Assembly (NCBI RefSeq): GCF_003946115.1
Contig: NZ_RHOH01000007.1
Location: 1 to 64,000, forward strand
Source: Lacticaseibacillus daqingensis
GTDB taxonomy: Bacteria; Bacillota; Bacilli; Lactobacillales; Lactobacillaceae
Direction of reading: 5' to 3'
DNA length: 64,000 nt
This document shows positions 35,084 through 42,084 of the stretch, piece by piece. Position numbers and translations under genes: made by a program. Positions within the stretch are counted from its first letter, which is position 1. The number at the start of each line of letters is the position of its first letter. The notes under the pieces are model-generated. The model worked only from the letters and a program-made list of their open reading frames with translations. It was not told where the DNA came from and made no database searches.

Positions 35084-35506
35084 TTATTTCTTCAGACGGT
35101 CCCGCAGCCCGGTTTCATAATGCCGCGACTGGCTCTTTTGCTTCAAGGCGTCATCGGGATCCACGTAGTCGGCCGGCAGTTGATCCGTGGCGACCAAGTA
35201 CGCCTTCAGCTTGCCCTCCGTGTAGATAAACATCGGTAAAAACAAGAACGCCGCGACCAGAAGCCAGAGGATGAACAGCCGGTCTAAACCACCCCAGCGA
35301 ATCAGCACCCCGGCCGCAGCCTCAAGCGCCCCAGTGACCAGCAGCGCATGGCGTGCCCAGACCTGGGCCTTTTGGTAGCCCGCATCGCTGATCGATGCAA
35401 GGTACGAGGAATAGCCATAAAAGCCGCTGATCCGGCGCGGGGGGAAAACCCACAAGACCAAGCCGATCGCAAACTGCACGGCCCCTGCTCCCATCAAAAT
35501 CATCAC
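35084..35506 (-). CDS. SdpI-like small membrane protein
   Basis: 140 residues with about four hydrophobic segments. The pattern GYSSYLASISDAGYQKAQVWARHALLVTG resembles the SdpI/YhfL family (GYRS...W..A). In B. subtilis SdpI gives immunity to the SdpC toxin and signals to SdpR, but most relatives are uncharacterised. It is first in the cluster with the response regulator and kinase. It may be an accessory or target of the two-component system; this is inference. Confidence 0.6.
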   Translation of the reverse strand: MMILMGAGAVQFAIGLVLWVFPPRRISGFYGYSSYLASISDAGYQKAQVWARHALLVTGALEAAAGVLIRWGGLDRLFILWLLVAAFLFLPMFIYTEGKLKAYLVATDQLPADYVDPDDALKQKSQSRHYETGLRDRLKK

Positions 35507-35577
35507 GTTGCCTCCGTTTCCTTATCGTTCTTTCATTATACCCATTCCACGCCCGTTATGGCACCTTGACCCCGCTT

Positions 35578-35607
35578 TTGACAAGGCAAATGCAGGCGTG
35601 TTAGTAT
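35578..35607 (+). promoter_or_regulatory. ssrA promoter
   Basis: TTGACA (35578-35583), 18-base spacer, TAGTAT (35602-35607); transcript would start about 10-15 bases before the mature tmRNA. Confidence 0.7.
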
Positions 35608-35623
35608 GTAGGTTGCAAGTTCT

Positions 35624-35987
35624 GGGGGTGTAATGGTCTCGACATTGGTCTTGGCACCCGTGGTGCACTCCGGAGGCTCGGCTCCGTCATCAACGGACAC
35701 AGTTAATATAACTGCAAAAAACGAAAACTCTTACGCCCTGGCTGCTTAATCTCAGCCTAGCGTGATCCTCCCGTTGTCGCTCAAGCGGCGGATCTGGGTC
35801 TCAAATTAATTGAGCTACGGGTCGCGATCCCGTCTGAATCGCGGCCAAGAGACGATCAGACTAGCTTCGGTGGGTTAGCCCTGTGACCTGGCGCGCCATC
35901 TCAGCGAAATTTTAAATTAGGTGACTATGAGTGTAGACCTGCGGGTAGCGGGGCTGATGGACAGGAGTTCGATTCTCCTCACCTCCA
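35624..35987 (+). ncRNA. ssrA: tmRNA (10Sa RNA)
   Basis: Rescues stalled ribosomes by acting as tRNA-Ala and then as mRNA for a degradation tag. The 5' end GGGGGTG (35624-35630) pairs with CACCTCC (35980-35986); discriminator A 35987, CCA not encoded. The tag frame GCAAAAAACGAAAACTCTTA (35714 on) to TAA 35747-35749 encodes AKNENSYALAA. The T-arm GGAGTTCGATTCTCC is intact. The last 18 bases are part of the att core of an integrated island, which restores the 3' end; its own terminator now lies 9.2 kb away and is replaced by one from the island. Confidence 0.97.
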
Positions 35988-35989
35988 TT
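35970..35989 (+). repeat. attL core (20-bp direct repeat)
   Basis: CGATTCTCCTCACCTCCATT, identical to 45158-45177. It covers the T-arm and acceptor 3' end of ssrA. Confidence 0.92.
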
Positions 35990-36000
35990 ATGACCTAAAA

Positions 36001-36045
36001 GCGTGGTGTGTATGAGCTGAAAAAGCCCATTACACCGCGTTTTTT
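36001..36045 (+). terminator. Island-supplied ssrA terminator
   Basis: GCGTGGTGT pairs with ACACCGCGT followed by TTTTT, 14 bases past the tmRNA end. It lies inside the island and replaces the displaced native terminator (45203-45243). Confidence 0.75.
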
Positions 36046-36086
36046 CTTTCTCCGGGCGTTGCGTCAATAGCTCGCAATAGTCGGAA

Positions 36087-36185
36087 ATATCACCACATAT
36101 ATCACCACGAATATCACCGGCCGGCGGGCAGGATGCGGCGTCTCCCTAGGGATGACGCTTTTTTGGTTTTATGGCATATCACCAT
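36087..36185 (+). promoter_or_regulatory. Left integrase arm-type sites
   Basis: ATATCACCAC at 36087-36096 and 36099-36108 and ATATCACCGG at 36111-36120, exactly 12 bases apart, plus ATATCACCAT at 36176-36185. The same motif occurs twice, also 12 bases apart, next to attR. Such repeated motifs at both ends are typical arm-binding sites of tyrosine integrases. Confidence 0.75.
36138..36164 (+). terminator. Second left-end terminator
   Basis: GCGTCTCCC-TA-GGGATGACGC (one bulged T) then TTTTTT. Confidence 0.65.
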
Positions 36186-36386
36186 TTGGACCCGACACAC
36201 TTCACTGGTACCAGTGTGCCAGCTACTTGTGAACTTTCTGCTAACGAATCTAGAAGAGAATCAGCAGGTTGACAGGCTCCCCCCCGCGAGAAAATGAGGT
36301 GCCCTATTCACTAGGGCCAGTCTTAGTTGTCCTCCTTGATGTTTGTCGGGAGTTGCACGCATTAGATGGCAGTTTAAGCGCGTGCA

Positions 36387-36418
36387 GGGGTCTGCGGTAT
36401 CCGCAGGCCTCTTTATTT
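36387..36418 (+). terminator. Plus-strand terminator-like hairpin
   Basis: GGGGTCTGCGG-TAT-CCGCAGGCCTC with G-U pairs, then TTTATTT. No gene precedes it on this strand; it might end a small RNA. Confidence 0.5.
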
Positions 36419-36467
36419 GTGGAAAGTCACACCCCTTTTATAGTCTCTAAAATGTCTAGATAGGACG

Positions 36468-36508
36468 CTAACATTTGCTAACATCTAAGCCTTAACATTT
36501 CTTAACAT
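36468..36508 (+). repeat. TAACAT tandem-like repeats
   Basis: CTAACAT at 36468 and 36478, TTAACAT at 36492 and 36502: two pairs with 10-base period. Iteron-like, possible origin or regulator binding site. Confidence 0.5.
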
Positions 36509-36656
36509 GTACCTCGTATTTCCTAGTATCCGCTTGCCTGGTATTAGCGACCGTATACTGAGCTGTAAGCATCCCCAGGGCGCTTTAGAGGGTTCCAGAG
36601 TGATCGCAAAAATGGGTGCAAAAAGGGTGCACCCAAAAAGGTGAAAAGGGTCGCAC

Positions 36657-36681
36657 TTAAAAACCCGCCACTTGGGCGGGC
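36657..36681 (-). terminator. Terminator of the leftward island operon
   Basis: Minus strand GCCCGCC-CAAGT-GGCGGGT followed by TTTTAA, 70 bases after the last gene. Confidence 0.85.
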
Positions 36682-36750
36682 ATGTATGACAGTCAATCGA
36701 CTGCTCTTTCTTTTTTATTAGGTGTCCGATTTGTCCGGTTAAGCCACGCG

Positions 36751-37395
36751 CTACGCTTCGGGCTTGTGTGTCTCGTTGAAGACGCTGGCGGCAATCTTAC
36801 CATCAACGACCATGAAAGGTGCGTCTTTTAGATTGTCGTAACGGACAACGTGCTCGGCCATCAGGTTTAACCCAATTCTCGCCACCATCCCAGTTCCATC
36901 CCCCTGGGCAGTTGGTAGTGCATCAATGATCTGCTGACCATCGTGCTTAATCGTGCCCAGCAGGTAAACAAGGCTATCATACGTGGCACCGGTGACTGCA
37001 TAGCCTTTGGCTTTCGCCATTGCGGACAGGCGCCGCAGCGCGAGCTTGTTATCTTTGTACTTTTTCAGGTACATGCCAAGTTCGTCACGCGTGACCCCGC
37101 TCTTTTCGATTTGGTCAAGCTCCGCGCCAATGTCGGCGGTCATATCGGCCCCATAATCCAGATTAAGCCGGGCCTGCTCACCTTCGATATGAGTATCAAA
37201 GTCGGCCCGTGCCTTGGCGACCAGTGCCGCCAGTTGGGCGGTAGCTTTGTCCGTATCCGCCTTGTCTTGTTGTAGAGCGCTATCCGGTAAGAAGGTGGTG
37301 TGATTGGATTCAATCTTCTTTTCCAGACTAACGCGAATGGCGCTGGCGTTATCGTATGCGGTTGCCAGTTCTAGTTCTGCTGTATCTAGGCTCAT
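36751..37395 (-). CDS. Hypothetical helical protein, last gene of island operon
   Basis: 214 residues. Acidic, Ala-rich and strongly helical over residues 1-125 (coiled-coil-like: LEKKIESNHTTFLPDSALQQ ... LAALVAKARADFDTHIEGEQ), then a mixed C-terminal domain. No signal or membrane segment. ATG 37395 follows AGAAAGAGGTAAACAC. It sits at the position where satellites of this type carry genes that interfere with helper-phage capsid assembly or packaging; nothing in the sequence proves that. Function unknown. Confidence 0.65.
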   Translation of the reverse strand: MSLDTAELELATAYDNASAIRVSLEKKIESNHTTFLPDSALQQDKADTDKATAQLAALVAKARADFDTHIEGEQARLNLDYGADMTADIGAELDQIEKSGVTRDELGMYLKKYKDNKLALRRLSAMAKAKGYAVTGATYDSLVYLLGTIKHDGQQIIDALPTAQGDGTGMVARIGLNLMAEHVVRYDNLKDAPFMVVDGKIAASVFNETHKPEA

Positions 37396-37487
37396 GTGTT
37401 TACCTCTTTCTCGATTTGTGTGTACGACTATCGACTGGCAGCGAATGGCTGCCCCCGTGCCCGTGCGTGTGTCATGCTGCCACTTCC

Positions 37488-37907
37488 TCACTTGTATACT
37501 TGCAATGTGCCACCTTTGTATGCCTCTGCGAACTCATCTAATGCCAAGCGCTTTCTGTAATCGACTGCATCCGAGTTTGCGACCCCAATCAGGTCAGCAA
37601 TGCTGATCATCGCAATTGGGCACATGACGCAGTAGCTGAATACCAAAACGGCTCGATGATCGGCTCGTAGTAGCCACAGGGCGGCGTCCACAGCATCTAT
37701 CTCAGCTTGTGCTTCCCGCACTCTATTGATCTGAGCAACTAGTGCATTCTCAGTGCCGTTCTGGTTGGTATGTTGTGGTGGCATGCCATCCAGCAAGGGA
37801 GACTTGTAGCGGTTCAATACTCGGCCAGCGACTCGACACCATGTTCGGTACTGCCCCAATACCTGCCGCACATTGATGCGAGTTTCCACATGATTAATTT
37901 GATTCAT
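37488..37907 (-). CDS. ArpU-family-like transcriptional regulator
   Basis: 139 residues. The C-terminal half (DAALWLLRADHRAVLVFSYCV ... ISIADLIGVANSDAVDYRKRLALDEFAEAY) follows the ArpU/RinA group of phage late-gene activators, which resemble sigma region 4. Start ATG 37907 has GTGGAGGTGATCGCC upstream. It overlaps the previous ArpU-like gene by 14 bases. In phages ArpU-like proteins switch on packaging and structural genes; in an island they could act on the island or on the helper. Confidence 0.7.
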   Translation of the reverse strand: MNQINHVETRINVRQVLGQYRTWCRVAGRVLNRYKSPLLDGMPPQHTNQNGTENALVAQINRVREAQAEIDAVDAALWLLRADHRAVLVFSYCVMCPIAMISIADLIGVANSDAVDYRKRLALDEFAEAYKGGTLQVYK

Positions 37908-38355
37908 GGCGATCACCTCCACTCACCACCAGTAGCTCGCCCCAGTCAACTGGGAATGCCTCGGCAAAGCCGACTAATGCATCTTCCTTGGCGTGATAAT
38001 AGGCCGTGTTACTCATCCCCAGCCGCAGCATGATGTTCTCTGCCGTCACCGGGGCACCTAAGTACAGGCATTTCAGTATTGTGTACTTTTCCTCGCCGTA
38101 CACCTCTCTAACGGTCTGAGCGGCCTGAGTGGCTGCATCAACGAACGCCCTGGCGTTGATAGCCTCCACCATATGTCGCTCGGTACGGCCTGCCTCTGGG
38201 GCACTGGCGGGCATCCCAGTCAAGGGACCCGCCCCAGTGACAATCGGGCGCCGCGCAATTGCCCGCATACGGTGATAATTTTGTAACATTGCGGCCGCGT
38301 TTGTGGCAGTGGCCTTCGTGTCTATGTTGGGAATCACATGCTGCGGCCGCCTCAT
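37894..38355 (-). CDS. Second ArpU-family-like regulator
   Basis: 153 residues. N-terminal half with TNAAAMLQNYHRMRAIARRP, C-terminal half EEKYTILKCLYLGAPVTAEN then MSNTAYYHAKEDALVGFAEAFPVDWGELLVV, the ArpU-like pattern of a helix-turn-helix ending in Y..K..AL..FA. ATG 38355 overlaps the stop of the 34-residue frame upstream (ATGA). Two adjacent and diverged members of one family is unusual. Division of labour unknown. Confidence 0.7.
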   Translation of the reverse strand: MRRPQHVIPNIDTKATATNAAAMLQNYHRMRAIARRPIVTGAGPLTGMPASAPEAGRTERHMVEAINARAFVDAATQAAQTVREVYGEEKYTILKCLYLGAPVTAENIMLRLGMSNTAYYHAKEDALVGFAEAFPVDWGELLVVSGGDRHESN

Positions 38356-38456
38356 TGCGCATCCCCTAAACCGACACAATTGCAAAGTAGCACCTTGGCA
38401 ATTTCTGCGGTGGCTCTTTCATCTAGCCGTGCCACCCGGCTCATGTAATGGCCCAT
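38352..38456 (-). CDS. Small island protein (34 aa)
   Basis: MGHYMSRVARLDERATAEIA followed by KVLLCNCVGLGDAQ. ATG 38456 has GGAGGGGTGAGCC upstream, and the stop overlaps the next start as ATGA, the arrangement used throughout this operon. Helical, with two closely spaced cysteines. Function unknown. Confidence 0.55.
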   Translation of the reverse strand: MGHYMSRVARLDERATAEIAKVLLCNCVGLGDAQ

Positions 38457-38484
38457 GGCTCACCCCTCCGAATTGGTGTAGTAT

Positions 38485-38545
38485 GTTCAGTGAGCGATCA
38501 CCGAACACGCACCAGCCCCGCGCCTATGCCAAGGCGCTATTTTTA
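38485..38545 (+). ncRNA. Candidate antisense-oriented small RNA 1
   Basis: On the plus strand TGTAGTATG (-10-like, 38479-38484 TAGTAT) is followed by hairpin GTTCAGTGA-GCGA-TCACCGAAC (one mismatch) and then GCGCCT-ATGCCA-AGGCGC plus TATTTTTA. All genes around it are on the minus strand. No -35 is evident. Could instead be an operator/terminator combination. Confidence 0.4.
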
Positions 38546-38860
38546 TAGCTTAATTTCTCGCAGGCGATCTACCCGCTGCTGAATCACAGCCGCATTGCTT
38601 TGCAGTGGTGTGATGGCCGCTAGCCGTTCCGCCTCGTTAGTCGCGATAAAGACCCCGTGGCGGCCGTCAGCACGCACGCCACCGATCGGCACACCGTACC
38701 TCGTGACCAGCTCGCTAATGATGCTATGAACGCTACGGACACTGATACCCGTTATGCGGCTTATTTCTGCCACTGTGACGGGTTTTTCTATGCCTCGGGG
38801 GATTTGCCGTAAAACCCTGCTAAAACGCCCCTGGGGGATGCTCTGCCCCGTATAAACCAT
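38543..38860 (-). CDS. Winged-helix DNA-binding protein
   Basis: 105 residues. KPVTVAEISRITGISVRSVHSIISELVTRYGVPIGGV is a clear HTH with wing, followed by HGVFIATNEAERLAAITPLQ and a helical tail. ATG 38860 has AAAGGAAGGGTAGCAAT upstream and starts 4 bases after the loader gene stop. Small proteins of this type in phage replication modules act as regulators or recombination/replication accessories; the exact role is unknown. Confidence 0.65.
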   Translation of the reverse strand: MVYTGQSIPQGRFSRVLRQIPRGIEKPVTVAEISRITGISVRSVHSIISELVTRYGVPIGGVRADGRHGVFIATNEAERLAAITPLQSNAAVIQQRVDRLREIKL

Positions 38861-38864
38861 ATTG

Positions 38865-39659
38865 CTACCCTTCCTTTCTGTGGTCGGCACCCTTGAACAC
38901 GAAGCCAAAGCCCTTAGCGTGTTTGGTGTAGCGGCTTGCCGTCCGATCGTCATAACGCCCGGCCAGTGTCTGAGTGTCGCAGTTAGTCGTAACAATGACG
39001 GTCTTGTCCTCGCGGTAGCGCCAGAAGTCATCCCCCTGCTGCCGGGTCCACGGGGTAGGCCGCTCGCTGCCAAAGTCATCTAGGACAATCACGTCTGCGG
39101 TCTTAATGCGCTTCTTGGCGTCTCTCGCCCAGCGCTTAGCCTCAGCATCCCCGTCGAACGCATCTTGCTGCCGATCTAGGTACTCGCGCCAGTCCAAGAA
39201 AATGCATTGCTTCATGTAGCCACTGGCGGCCATGATGGCAAGCAGCAGCCCGTGAGCTAGGTGCGTTTTACCACGGCCCGCAGCACCCATGAAGAAGGAG
39301 TGCACCGTGTCGCCGTTCATGATGGCTGTACCGACCGCCAGCGCCTGCTGCTTGGCCTTGCGTTGCTCATCCGTGCCCGTCTCGAAGCCGTCCAGCGTGT
39401 AGCTGCGGGCGGCACTGTTCGCATAGGTCGAATAGGCTTTCAGGTAGCTGCGCGCTTGGTTACGCTGCGCAACGAACATCCAGGTCTGCGCGTCCGCCTT
39501 GGCGTCTGCCTTGTGCTCATCGTGAAAGCAGGTCGGACAAACGGCGTCAATCGTCACGCCCTCGCCGTTAGTGGCAACCGTTAGCATCTCGCCGCCACAG
39601 GTAGGGCATGGCCCCGCCTTGCGCAGCTTACTCATCCAGTTAGTTTCAGTTTCACTCAT
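38865..39659 (-). CDS. DnaC/IstB-type helicase loader ATPase
   Basis: 264 residues. N-terminal zinc-finger-like CPTCGGEML ... CPTCFHD (about 18-44), then AAA+ domain with Walker A GAAGRGKTHLA (about 124-134), Walker B VIVLDDFGSE, sensor I IVTTNCD and an Arg-rich SRYTKH near the end. It loads the host replicative helicase onto the element's origin. It starts 1 base before the end of the initiator gene stop region, in the same operon. IstB transposase subunits are similar, but the context argues for replication. Confidence 0.88.
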   Translation of the reverse strand: MSETETNWMSKLRKAGPCPTCGGEMLTVATNGEGVTIDAVCPTCFHDEHKADAKADAQTWMFVAQRNQARSYLKAYSTYANSAARSYTLDGFETGTDEQRKAKQQALAVGTAIMNGDTVHSFFMGAAGRGKTHLAHGLLLAIMAASGYMKQCIFLDWREYLDRQQDAFDGDAEAKRWARDAKKRIKTADVIVLDDFGSERPTPWTRQQGDDFWRYREDKTVIVTTNCDTQTLAGRYDDRTASRYTKHAKGFGFVFKGADHRKEG

Positions 39660-39660
39660 G

Positions 39661-40533
39661 CTAGAATCCCTCCATGTGTTCCCAGTCTGTGTCCGTGTCT
39701 CGGTATAGGTGATCTGGATTATTTACTGCTCGCCGCTTGCTACGGCGTTCCCGCTTGCTCTTGCGCGCCTCAGCGTCTGCCTCGATGGCTGCCACGGTGA
39801 TCAGGCGGCTGTTAGCATACCGGTTCAGGATCGTGCGCAAGTATCTCAGGTTACGCGTGTCAGCGCCGGCCTCTACACATTCAAGCATCCCCCGCTCGAT
39901 AATCGCGGTGGCGTCTGCCTCACTTGCACCCAGTTTCTCGAAGTCTGCAAGCCACTGGCCGAACTCTTGCCACCACTCACCGCCGTTCACTGTGCCAAAG
40001 CCGTGGTTCTCCCAGTAGCGTTGAATCTGCTTCAAGGGGTCGAGAGTAGTAGTAGTGTCTTTTTCTTGGTTAAGTAAGTTCTTGGTATAGTCAGTACTTG
40101 GTAGTGGGCGATTATCTGACGACACGTTTTCTGATGACGCAAAAGCAGACAACGGTTGTTCGTTCGTAGGCCCATTGACTGGCAATTGCTGATTTTGGGG
40201 CATTTCCGCCGTGGGTCGGTTTTCAGACAACGGTCGTTGGGGGGTATCAAACACCGTCCAAACGGAATTTCCAAAGCCGCCACCGTTCCGGCGGCCTTGC
40301 TCCCTGATTAGATAGCCGCATGCCTCTAACTCTTTTAGCGCTGAGCGAACGGCGGCGCGACCCTCAGTTGTGTGCTCGATGAGTTCACGTTCGTAAAATA
40401 CCCAATCATCAGACTTGGACAGCATGTAGCTCAACAATCCGCGTGCCTTGAAACTCAGCCCGTCATCTTCGAGTGCTGCGTTAGGGATGATTGTGAAATG
40501 TTGCTTTCTAGGCGCTCGTTTAATTGGCATCAT
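39661..40533 (-). CDS. Replication initiator-like protein (wHTH plus DnaD-like)
   Basis: 290 residues. The N-terminal winged helix (HFTIIPNAALEDDGLSFKARGLLSYMLSKSDDWVFYERELIEHT) is that of phage and plasmid replication proteins. A Ser/Asn/Pro-rich linker (about 100-160) leads to a C-terminal DnaD/DnaB-like segment (IQRYWENHGFGTVNGGEWWQ ... RYLRTILNRYANSRL) and a basic tail. Two ATGs in tandem follow GGAGGGTTCTC; either may serve. It overlaps the preceding gene by 14 bases. Probably defines the origin and recruits the loader encoded next. Confidence 0.8.
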   Translation of the reverse strand: MMPIKRAPRKQHFTIIPNAALEDDGLSFKARGLLSYMLSKSDDWVFYERELIEHTTEGRAAVRSALKELEACGYLIREQGRRNGGGFGNSVWTVFDTPQRPLSENRPTAEMPQNQQLPVNGPTNEQPLSAFASSENVSSDNRPLPSTDYTKNLLNQEKDTTTTLDPLKQIQRYWENHGFGTVNGGEWWQEFGQWLADFEKLGASEADATAIIERGMLECVEAGADTRNLRYLRTILNRYANSRLITVAAIEADAEARKSKRERRSKRRAVNNPDHLYRDTDTDWEHMEGF

Positions 40534-40978
40534 GAGAACCCTCCTGGTGCTGATCTAACTGCTTTCCCTGAGCCACGGCATACCGATAACGATAGTGATC
40601 CACAATGTCCTCTGGCGTTCCGCTACCAAGGTTAGAAATATCTAAGTCAGACAGATATTTCTCAGCTTCCCGAATATGTTCAAGCATGACATTTACAACT
40701 TGATTGGGCGTTTCAATACTCTCGACAAGCCGCCAAGAATGAAAGTGCTTCGAGTATTCGATATAGCCCGCTTGTCGCAATTCATCTAGAGCGCTTTTGA
40801 CTTCGTGAGATGTTGCAAGGCCGCTGTCTATGAGCGCAGTAGGCTCCATATACATTTCGTTCGGGACGAGTAAGGCTGACAGAATCCCGCGCGCCCCAAA
40901 TGAAAGCCTGCTATCTAACGCAATCCGCTTGGGCACTTCCGCCACGTCCGATAAAAGTTGTCTGCGAATAATTGGCAT
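40520..40978 (-). CDS. Second wHTH replication-type protein
   Basis: 152 residues. VPKRIALDSRLSFGARGILSALLVPNEMYMEPTALIDSGLATSHEVKSALDELRQAGYIEYS is a winged helix of the same family as the next protein's N-terminus, here without the DnaD-like domain. The C-terminus is helical (VVNVMLEHIREAEKYLSDLD). Possibly a regulator of initiation or a split/duplicated initiator. Base composition is slightly more AT-rich than the genes around it. Confidence 0.65.
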   Translation of the reverse strand: MPIIRRQLLSDVAEVPKRIALDSRLSFGARGILSALLVPNEMYMEPTALIDSGLATSHEVKSALDELRQAGYIEYSKHFHSWRLVESIETPNQVVNVMLEHIREAEKYLSDLDISNLGSGTPEDIVDHYRYRYAVAQGKQLDQHQEGSHDAN

Positions 40979-41382
40979 TACTTAGCCTCCGTCTTCTTGT
41001 GTTCTAGCTGCCACTCGTAGAGATCACGGGCAATCTGTGAATCAGGCGTTAAGCGCCAGACGCCATTGACCTGGATAACCCACTGATCGGCAGGGTGTGC
41101 TTCGTCTGCTGCCACGTAGCCCGGAACGGCCCCGGCGGCTATGGCAGCAAACAGGCGCGGGCTATCCGTTAGCAGCATGTTGGGGCTGACCCGAATGCCC
41201 TGGGTGACGGGGTTGGCCACGCGATTGGGCGCGTAACTGATCGGGCCGCCTTGTCGTAACCATTTGCGTACTAGGTGCGCGCGTAGCTTGCGGACGCCCT
41301 TTGAAGCATCGGGGCGTAGCACGCGGACATATCTATTCATGAGCACCAGGCCCTGCGATGTGGTCATGTTATCCCAGTTCAT
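40978..41382 (-). CDS. Hypothetical island protein
   Basis: 134 residues from ATG 41382 (ribosome site GGGAGGTGGCACG). Basic N-terminal half (YVRVLRPDASKGVRKLRAHLVRKWLRQGG), then a compact region ending QWVIQVNGVWRLTPDSQIARDLYEWQLEHKK. Overlaps neighbours by 1-4 bases at both ends. No family recognised; DNA binding is plausible from charge alone. Confidence 0.55.
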   Translation of the reverse strand: MNWDNMTTSQGLVLMNRYVRVLRPDASKGVRKLRAHLVRKWLRQGGPISYAPNRVANPVTQGIRVSPNMLLTDSPRLFAAIAAGAVPGYVAADEAHPADQWVIQVNGVWRLTPDSQIARDLYEWQLEHKKTEAK

Positions 41383-41831
41383 CGTGCCACCTCCCGCCAT
41401 TCGATTACGGCGGGCCAGTTATGCTCGCGTAGTGGCTGGCTTGGCTCTGCTACGTCTTCCCGATGAGCTGGAACCAGCTCCGGTGCTCCAGTCTCTGCCT
41501 GGACACTCGGTTGCTCTGGTTGGACCGTATTCTTTGCTGTCCGTGGTACCCGAATGGCCTTGATAGTGACTAAGGGCAACCGGCGGCGTCCATCTCTGCG
41601 GGGCAGCGGCTTGACCTCATGCGGTCCAAACTCAGCCATGAGCTGCTTAGCGAACATGAGCGTCTGCTGCTGATCGTGCAGCGCTGCCTTGACGTGATCT
41701 AGGGCCTCCATCATGTTGGCAGCGTTGGCCGGTTCCTCGTACTTAATCCAGTTCAGCAGGCTCACCAGCTCGAAGCGTACTTGCTTAGTGTCGCGAATCT
41801 GGCTCTCGATTTCGTCCATAGTGATCTTCAT
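41379..41831 (-). CDS. Hypothetical island protein
   Basis: 150 residues. Helical N-terminal half (DEIESQIRDTKQVRFELVSL ... MMEALDHVKAALHDQQQTLMF) and a Pro/Glu/Arg-rich, probably disordered C-terminal half. ATG 41831 follows GAGGGGAGAAATATTC. No family recognised. Confidence 0.5.
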   Translation of the reverse strand: MKITMDEIESQIRDTKQVRFELVSLLNWIKYEEPANAANMMEALDHVKAALHDQQQTLMFAKQLMAEFGPHEVKPLPRRDGRRRLPLVTIKAIRVPRTAKNTVQPEQPSVQAETGAPELVPAHREDVAEPSQPLREHNWPAVIEWREVAR

Positions 41832-41883
41832 GAATATTTCTCCCCTCAGAATTCAAAAATTGGCACGAATCTGGTAATATTGG

Positions 41884-41957
41884 GGACAGAAAAGCCCCGT
41901 AGAATGGATTTTTCTGTCCTAGGTCTCATCGCGATGCAACGCGGTGGGCCTTTTTTG
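41884..41957 (+). ncRNA. Candidate antisense-oriented small RNA 2
   Basis: TAATAT (41875-41880, TGGTAATAT extended-like) precedes a perfect 10-bp hairpin GGACAGAAAA/TTTTCTGTCC (41884-41919) and a terminator stem GGTCTCATCGCG/CGCGGTGGGCC with TTTTTT (41922-41956). It is on the strand opposite to the surrounding genes and overlaps the end of the 52-residue gene. Same two-hairpin layout as candidate 1. Expression is unproven. Confidence 0.45.
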
Positions 41958-42084
41958 CGTCCTCTGCGGCGAATTGCACGAATGCCCCGGCAATCACCCC
42001 CAGCATGAACACAAGCACCAGGGCGGCTACTGTGGGGCCGTGTGACAGCAGCCAAAGCAGTAGGGTAGTCAGCAGGTCATTCAT
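41926..42084 (-). CDS. Small island membrane protein (52 aa)
   Basis: MNDLLTTLLLWLLSHGPTVA continues through one or two hydrophobic segments (ALVLVFMLGVIAGAFVQFAA) to a charged tail EDAKKAHRVASR. ATG 42084 has GGGAGGGCGGTTGC upstream and overlaps the end of the preceding gene. Membrane location is likely. Could be a holin-like or exclusion peptide; no family recognised. Confidence 0.6.
   Translation of the reverse strand: MNDLLTTLLLWLLSHGPTVAALVLVFMLGVIAGAFVQFAAEDAKKAHRVASR

Larger units (their letters stand above)
36186..36656. other. Non-coding left end of island
   Basis: No convincing gene. Contents: palindrome CACTGGTACCAGTG (36203-36216), hairpin GCCCTATTCACTAGGGC (36301-36317), a plus-strand terminator-like hairpin (36387-36418), clustered TAACAT repeats (36468-36508), and GGGTGCA repeats with palindrome GGGTGCACCC (about 36614-36635). 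This could contain a replication origin or packaging site. Confidence 0.5.

Noticed and set aside
36269-36463. 64-codon plus-strand frame in the island's left end
   Set aside because: No ribosome site, crosses hairpins and a terminator-like structure; composition not protein-like.
38865-39659. IstB subunit of an IS21-type transposon
   Set aside because: The ATPase is IstB-like, but there is no IstA next to it and it lies between replication initiator and regulator genes; helicase loader fits better.
41846-42055. 69-codon minus-strand frame
   Set aside because: Arg/Pro-rich; the overlapping frame 41926-42084 has the proper ribosome site and a membrane-protein composition.
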